DNA of 17,873 nucleotides, taken from the NCBI GenBank assembly GCA_002321335.1, contig DCMG01000116.1, forward strand, positions 1-17,873, in the 5' to 3' direction. The stretch's first letter is position 1; each line of letters opens with the position of its first letter. Shown here in pieces: positions 14,174 through 17,873 of the stretch. A program made the position numbers and the translations under genes. A model generated the notes under the pieces. The model saw only the letters and a list, made by a program, of their open reading frames with translations, was not told the DNA's origin and searched no databases. Source of the DNA: Bacteroidales bacterium UBA1628. GTDB lineage: Bacteria; Bacteroidota; Bacteroidia; Bacteroidales; UBA932.

Positions 14174-15574
14174 ATGAAAAGAGTTTTTATTGCTACTCTG
14201 ACCACATTTCTTTCTGTCTCGTTGTTTGCCCAAACAGCGAAAGATTCTGAGGTAGAGTTGAACCAGTACGGCCAGCAGGTGAACTCCACTCCTGGTCAGG
14301 TAAAGATCCAGGATGGAATCATGGTGCTTGACGCCAAGAAGATCGATTACAAAATGTGGTTCGACATCCGTGTGCAAGGTGACGCCGCTGTCTTTTTCGG
14401 AGGTCCGGACTTCACATCTTCCCAACTTGACGGGAAAGACAATCCTAACCACATCGGAAACGGGATGTCAATCCGCCGCGCCCGTTTCGCTGTCAAGGCT
14501 CAGTTGGACAAGAATTGGTACGGAGAGGTTGACACAGACTGGGCTGACGGAATCTGTGAGCTCAAAGACGCCATCCTGGCCTATAATGGTGTTCCGGGGC
14601 TTGAGATCAAGGCAGGAAACTTCAAGGAATCCTTCTCCATCCAGCGCAACACCACCTCTCGCTACCTGATGTTCATGGAGCGCCCGATGGTCACGTCCCT
14701 TGCTCCGTCAAGGCACATGGGATTGAATCTGACATATTCAAACAAATGGTTCTGGGTTGCCGGTGGCGTGTTCGGGCCGGAACTCAAAGGATCCGAGGAG
14801 GCTACTGCGATGAAAGACAACAATAAGGATCTTGGCCGCAACGTTGGGCTTTCCTACACAGGAAAGGTTGTCTTCCGTCCTCTGTACAAGTGCACTGAGT
14901 CTGCTCTCCATCTTGGAGGCGCCATTTCATATCGTGAGCCGAAGGTCACATCTACCGATGCTTACGGAGTTGCTCGTTACAGCAGCCGAAACAGCACGAG
15001 CATCAACAGAAAGAAATATCTTGACACAGACGTGATCACCGGGCTTGACCATGAGCTCGCATGGACAGCCGAACTTGCCGGTTTCTACAAAGGTCTGCGT
15101 TATGAAGGAGCGTACCTCACAAGAGGAGCTTTCCTTGACAAGAAGATAAACAACCTCGGCACGCAGTGGGCGGACGGTTGGTACGCTCAGGCATCCTACC
15201 TTCTCTTCGGTGGCCGCCAGAACTACGACTATGACGGAGCCAAGCCGACCAGAATCACTCCGGGCCGCTCTTGGGGCGATGTGGAACTTGCCGTGCGTTA
15301 TGAATATTGCGACTTCAACACAGCCGATTACTTCGGAGGAAGCGCTGAGGCGTTCAGCTTCGGAATCAACTTTTATCCGACCAAGAACGTGAAGTTCGTG
15401 ATCAACTACCAGTACAACAACAACGACCGCTACGCCAACGGCAAGGGCAAACTCTTCGTAGGTCACGACGCCGCCGGCAACCCTACCAAGGACTACACTC
15501 AAGTGGTAGAGAAGGCTGGCAAGGCAGGTGTTGACTACCACATGCTCGCAATGCGTTTCCAGGTTGCTTTCTAA
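14174..15574 (+). CDS. OprO/OprP-family porin (phosphate-selective porin type)
   Basis: Outer-membrane beta-barrel of 466 aa with signal peptide 1-20 (ending L-F-A-Q) and a C-terminal aromatic M-R-F-Q-V-A-F. Family features are the first-strand M-S-I-R-R-A-R-F-A-V-K-A-Q-L-D, then W-Y-G-E-V-D-T-D-W-A-D-G, the inward-loop segment V-P-G-L-E-I-K-A-G-N-F-K-E-S-F-S, and F-M-E-R-P-M-V-T-S-L-A-P-S-R. In Pseudomonas, OprP passes phosphate and OprO polyphosphate; in Bacteroidota the family is broad and substrates are mostly unknown. It lies 30 nt after the Pit-like regulator, with no visible promoter or terminator between, so probably co-transcribed. The phosphate context of the neighbours strengthens the classical function. 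Confidence 0.87.
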   Translation: MKRVFIATLTTFLSVSLFAQTAKDSEVELNQYGQQVNSTPGQVKIQDGIMVLDAKKIDYKMWFDIRVQGDAAVFFGGPDFTSSQLDGKDNPNHIGNGMSIRRARFAVKAQLDKNWYGEVDTDWADGICELKDAILAYNGVPGLEIKAGNFKESFSIQRNTTSRYLMFMERPMVTSLAPSRHMGLNLTYSNKWFWVAGGVFGPELKGSEEATAMKDNNKDLGRNVGLSYTGKVVFRPLYKCTESALHLGGAISYREPKVTSTDAYGVARYSSRNSTSINRKKYLDTDVITGLDHELAWTAELAGFYKGLRYEGAYLTRGAFLDKKINNLGTQWADGWYAQASYLLFGGRQNYDYDGAKPTRITPGRSWGDVELAVRYEYCDFNTADYFGGSAEAFSFGINFYPTKNVKFVINYQYNNNDRYANGKGKLFVGHDAAGNPTKDYTQVVEKAGKAGVDYHMLAMRFQVAF

Positions 15575-15591
15575 TTGATTGATAAAACATT

Positions 15592-16410
15592 ATGAATATG
15601 AAAAAGATAGCATTGTTTTCGGCGTTGGCTCTCTGTCTCGCCGGATTTGCCTCATGCGTTGAGGATAAGGTCTATGATGTCGCGAGTGTCTCCGAGATCA
15701 AGAACACGGTCGCCTACACAGAGGATGACGCTGTGACCGTGACCGCAAAAATCTCCGCTCTTGTGGAGATCACCAAGGTGGAACTCAAGTACAAAGCTGG
15801 CTCTGAGTCTGAGAAGACAGTTGCCATGACTGGCTCCAAGAATGAATATTCAGGAACAATTCCCGCCGCGGCTGTCGGGACAAAAGTTGTCTATCACATC
15901 GAAGCCAGCACGGAAGGGAACACAATGTGCTCGCAGGAGGTCTCCTACACCGTCGGTGAGGTCCCGATTGACTACACTGGTCTGGCTCTGAACGAGCTCA
16001 ACGGCAACGATAAGTTCATCGAGATCTACAACAAAGGCAAGGAGGAGATCAGGATTAAAGGAATATCCCTCCAGAAGGACGGTAAGGATGTTTGGACAGC
16101 CCCTTCCGCCATTCTGAAGCCAGGAGAGTTTATCCTGCTTTACAGCACGGATGTTCAGGCAGATCACGCGGAGCACCCGGCTGACTACTTCTTCGGTTCT
16201 GGCCTTTCCGCAAAGAAAGCCGTTAAGGTTGAACTGTTTGACCCTAAGGGTTCCAGTCTTGACTGCTTCAATCTTGTAAACTTTGTCAAGAAGGCCAGTG
16301 CATCCTACAGTCGTGTTCCCGACGGAACCGGTGAATGGTACTTCACTTCCGCCACCCCTTCCGCCAAGAATGCTAACGAGACTAGCGACAAGGTCGAGGG
16401 TTTGGAATAA
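15592..16410 (+). CDS. Lamin-tail-domain lipoprotein with N-terminal Ig-like domain
   Basis: Lipoprotein of about 270 aa; translation may begin at ATG 15592 or at ATG 15598 (M-K-K). The lipobox is L-A-G-F-A-S-C (Cys 22), followed by V-E-D, an acidic pattern seen on Bacteroidota surface lipoproteins. Residues about 35-120 look like an Ig-type fold (V-T-V-T-A-K-I-S-A-L through V-V-Y-H-I-E-A-S). Residues about 125-255 match a lamin tail domain: L-A-L-N-E-L-N-G-N-D-K-F-I-E-I-Y-N-K-G, then L-K-P-G-E-F-I-L-L-Y, and the closing S-Y-S-R-V-P-D-G-T-G-E-W-Y. Lamin tail domains in bacteria often accompany secreted nucleases and phosphoesterases and may bind polymers. It sits 17 nt after the porin gene, so it may capture substrate at the surface. 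No catalytic residues are seen. Confidence 0.82.
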   Translation: MNMKKIALFSALALCLAGFASCVEDKVYDVASVSEIKNTVAYTEDDAVTVTAKISALVEITKVELKYKAGSESEKTVAMTGSKNEYSGTIPAAAVGTKVVYHIEASTEGNTMCSQEVSYTVGEVPIDYTGLALNELNGNDKFIEIYNKGKEEIRIKGISLQKDGKDVWTAPSAILKPGEFILLYSTDVQADHAEHPADYFFGSGLSAKKAVKVELFDPKGSSLDCFNLVNFVKKASASYSRVPDGTGEWYFTSATPSAKNANETSDKVEGLE

Positions 16411-16442
16411 TTTAATAATATATTCATAAATAATTGATTGCT

Positions 16443-17087
16443 ATGGCAAAAGAAGAAATGAAAATCGGCGAGATCTCAAAACCTCGCTTCGAGTTCCGCT
16501 CGTTCGGACAGTGCTTCTGTGAGGCGCACAAGAGGATGGCTCGTTTGTCAGTTCCGGTTCCGGAGAAGGTTTGGGAGCGGTCAAGCGACGAGATCTACAT
16601 CATCTCCCGCAAGAATGACATCAACAACACAAAGATCCGTAACGGAAAGATGGACATCAAGACCTACGTCCAGACCGTGGACGGCCTTGAGCAGTGGAAT
16701 CCGTTGATGAAGGGAGAGTTCCCGATCAGCGCCAAGGTGCTTGAGGAGGAGGTTTTCCCTGCGTTTATGGTCGAGATGCCTAAGTTGACGAAGGACACCT
16801 ACACCTACGAGGAGTTCATCGCCATGGTAAAGGCCAACCCGGATCTCGCTGCTGTGAGGGTCCACAAGCAGAGATTCGGCTATATGGTCAACGACACGAT
16901 TTGCGAGGTTGGCAACGTGCTGATCAACGGGGCCAAGGTTGTGACCATCAACAGCGAGTCCACCGAGATCGAGGACATCAAGAAGACCATCAAGGATGTC
17001 GGCCTTGAGGGCGTGGAGAACATCAACTACCTCCAGGCCATCAAGCGTGTTATAGGAATGATTGACAAACCACTTGCTAACGAATAG
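16443..17087 (+). CDS. Divergent CYTH/triphosphate-tunnel-like protein
   Basis: A 214-aa cytoplasmic protein with no signal sequence; start at ATG 16443 rather than the in-frame TTG at 16434. The strand pattern recalls the triphosphate tunnel fold: R-F-E-F-R (15-19) where a CYTH protein has E-x-E-x-K, S-D-E-I-Y-I-I-S-R (48-56), a basic strand T-K-I-R-N-G-K-M-D-I-K (63-73), H-K-Q-R-F-G-Y (141-147) and an acidic strand I-N-S-E-S-T-E-I-E (169-177), then a C-terminal helix N-Y-L-Q-A-I-K-R-V-I-G. It lies 3 nt before a canonical CYTH gene. The E-x-E-x-K signature is not intact, so it may be a binding or regulatory relative, or a separate branch with other catalytic residues. The fold call is by eye; a hypothetical protein of unrelated fold is possible. 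Confidence 0.6.
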   Translation: MAKEEMKIGEISKPRFEFRSFGQCFCEAHKRMARLSVPVPEKVWERSSDEIYIISRKNDINNTKIRNGKMDIKTYVQTVDGLEQWNPLMKGEFPISAKVLEEEVFPAFMVEMPKLTKDTYTYEEFIAMVKANPDLAAVRVHKQRFGYMVNDTICEVGNVLINGAKVVTINSESTEIEDIKKTIKDVGLEGVENINYLQAIKRVIGMIDKPLANE

Positions 17088-17090
17088 ATT

Positions 17091-17561
17091 ATGGCACAGG
17101 AAATCGAAAGGAAATTTTTGGTGAACGGCGACTTCAAGTCGGATGCGTTCAAGGCTACAAGAATCACTCAGGGCTATCTCAGCAGTGTTCCGGAAAGGAC
17201 GGTGCGTGTGCGTGTAAAGGGTGACAAGGGTTACATCACCATTAAGGGTATCGGCAACGCCAGCGGAGCGAGCCGCTTCGAGTGGGAGAAGGAGATTCCG
17301 GTCGAGGATGTGAAGGCTTTGCTGGAAATCTGCGAGCCAGGTGTCATCGACAAGACCCGTTACCTCGTGAAGGCCGGGGAACACACCTACGAGGTGGATG
17401 AGTTCTACGGTGACAACGAGGGACTTACGGTCGCTGAGGTGGAACTCTCCGACGAGAATGAGGCTTTTGACAAGCCGTCTTGGCTCGGCGAGGAGGTCAC
17501 CGGTGATCCGAGGTACTACAACTCGATGCTGATGAAGAACCCTTACAAGAACTGGAAGTAG
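17091..17561 (+). CDS. CYTH-domain triphosphate tunnel metalloenzyme (probable inorganic triphosphatase)
   Basis: A 156-aa cytoplasmic enzyme of the CYTH superfamily, the usual length for the single-domain bacterial type. The signature E-I-E-R-K (Glu4, Glu6, Lys8) is intact. The tunnel strands carry R-V-R-V-K (39-43), I-T-I-K (49-52), E-W-E-K-E (64-68), D-K-T-R (87-90), Y-E-V-D-E-F (100-105) and V-A-E-V-E-L (114-119), so basic residues for phosphate and acidic residues for metal are present. Characterised short bacterial members hydrolyse tripolyphosphate with Mg or Mn; other members make cyclic AMP or hydrolyse thiamine triphosphate. In this operon, cleavage of short polyphosphate is the most natural reading. 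Three bases separate it from the divergent paralogue-like gene. Confidence 0.92.
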   Translation: MAQEIERKFLVNGDFKSDAFKATRITQGYLSSVPERTVRVRVKGDKGYITIKGIGNASGASRFEWEKEIPVEDVKALLEICEPGVIDKTRYLVKAGEHTYEVDEFYGDNEGLTVAEVELSDENEAFDKPSWLGEEVTGDPRYYNSMLMKNPYKNWK

Positions 17562-17569
17562 TTTCTGCG

Positions 17570-17592
17570 GTCACTGAGCCTGTCGAAGTGAC
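17570..17592. repeat. REP-like intergenic palindrome
   Basis: GTCACT (17570-17575) and AGTGAC (17587-17592) are perfect inverted ends around an 11-nt centre G-A-G-C-C-T-G-T-C-G-A. It resembles the dispersed sequence often seen between genes in Bacteroidota, of the kind mobilised by REP-associated transposases. A degenerate second copy may follow (GGTCA at 17596-17600 and TGACC further on). Confidence 0.5.
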
Positions 17593-17665
17593 ATTGGTCA
17601 GGCAGGATCACCAACCATCGAAATGACCTTCAAATCATAAAAGTTGAATTATAATATTCCCGAAT

Positions 17666-17873
17666 ATGTCAGATCCATTAGATATGAACAACTACCGCCT
17701 GGAAAAGCTCCCGAAGATGCAGAAAAGCAACTTCGAGATCTGGATGGCGCGTCTCGGCGGCCCGCTCGCCATACTTGCCTTTGTCCTTATCTACTGGTTC
17801 GGACATTTCGGCTTCATCGACAGCATCACAGCTGAATCCGTGTCAGGGAAAGCCCTGGCGCGTCTCAACGAGA
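17666..17873 (+). CDS. SLC13/DASS-family anion transporter, 3'-truncated by window end
   Basis: An open frame from ATG 17666 to the last base (69 codons, no stop): M-S-D-P-L-D-M-N-N-Y, then a basic amphipathic stretch, then a membrane helix G-G-P-L-A-I-L-A-F-V-L-I-Y-W-F (about 33-47). A second in-frame ATG at 17684 is an alternative start. The tail, about 55-69 (S-V-S-G-K-A-L-A-R-L-N-E), resembles the N-terminal region of Bacteroidota SLC13 permeases, which is the basis of the call. The family carries dicarboxylates, sulfate or phosphate with sodium. It follows the CYTH gene by 104 nt with the REP-like repeat between. A different multi-pass protein is possible, since only the first helix is seen. 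Confidence 0.6.
   Translation, partial: MSDPLDMNNYRLEKLPKMQKSNFEIWMARLGGPLAILAFVLIYWFGHFGFIDSITAESVSGKALARLNE

Noticed and set aside
16581..17384. Long minus-strand frame of 267 codons opposite the two CYTH-type genes
   Set aside because: It spans two well-supported + strand genes and is rich in Leu, Val, Asp and His as expected for the complement of GC-biased codons.
17644..17835. 63-codon + strand frame at the right end
   Set aside because: It overlaps, in another frame, the hydrophobic protein-like frame starting at 17666, and is itself rich in Arg, His and Pro.
1..17873. tRNA, rRNA, insertion sequence or phage genes
   Set aside because: No cloverleaf, rRNA stretch, transposase or integrase motif was seen on either strand.

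Overview
This window looks like a chromosomal segment from a member of the order Bacteroidales (Bacteroidota). The evidence is a SusC/SusD nutrient-uptake pair, many lipoproteins with a Bacteroidota-style lipobox, promoter matches to the Bacteroidota consensus (TTTG / 19 nt / TAnnTTTG), mostly absent Shine-Dalgarno sites, and two membrane-tethered HTH regulators of kinds typical of the phylum. All supported genes lie on the + strand. GC content is moderate. I cannot place the genus; a gut or rumen lineage is plausible but inferred. Family assignments are from reading the translations by eye; no database search was run.

Layout. (1) 1-1361: the 3' part of a TolC/OprM-type efflux outer-membrane factor running off the left edge, followed by a small membrane-protein reading frame that overlaps its end and looks frameshifted. 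(2) 1362-1636: AT-rich spacer with a promoter-like -7 element before the susC homologue. (3) 1637-9772: a compact polysaccharide utilization locus: SusC-like TonB-dependent transporter, SusD-like lipoprotein, GH30 lipoprotein glycosidase and a repeated-module surface lipoprotein, separated by 13 to 25 nt and ended by a clear rho-independent terminator (9825-9870). The gene set resembles known beta-1,6-glucan loci. (4) 9905-11539: a lipoprotein/TPR-like/TM/coiled-coil/HTH regulator (DUF6377-like), probably the locus's own regulator. (5) 11540-11909: a 370-nt intergenic region with inverted repeats, a 12-bp perfect palindrome, three AACTTTACA repeats, a near-perfect promoter and a leader hairpin.

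(6) 11910-17561 is the most interesting part: a tightly packed set with a phosphate theme. It encodes a DUF47 (PhoU-like) protein, a degenerate Pit-like membrane domain fused to a coiled coil and a LuxR-type HTH, an OprO/OprP-type porin, a lamin-tail-domain lipoprotein, a divergent protein that looks CYTH/triphosphate-tunnel-like, and a canonical CYTH triphosphate tunnel metalloenzyme. A REP-like palindrome (17570-17592) follows. The window then ends inside an SLC13/DASS-type anion transporter that starts at 17666.

How they may work together (inference): DUF47 normally partners a Pit phosphate transporter. Here the Pit position is taken by a protein that has lost the NDxxN signatures and gained a DNA-binding tail, so DUF47 plus this protein could form a membrane-integral phosphate sensor and transcription factor. 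It could control outer-membrane entry (porin), surface capture of phosphorylated polymers (lamin-tail lipoprotein), cleavage of short inorganic polyphosphate (CYTH proteins) and possibly inner-membrane anion uptake (SLC13).
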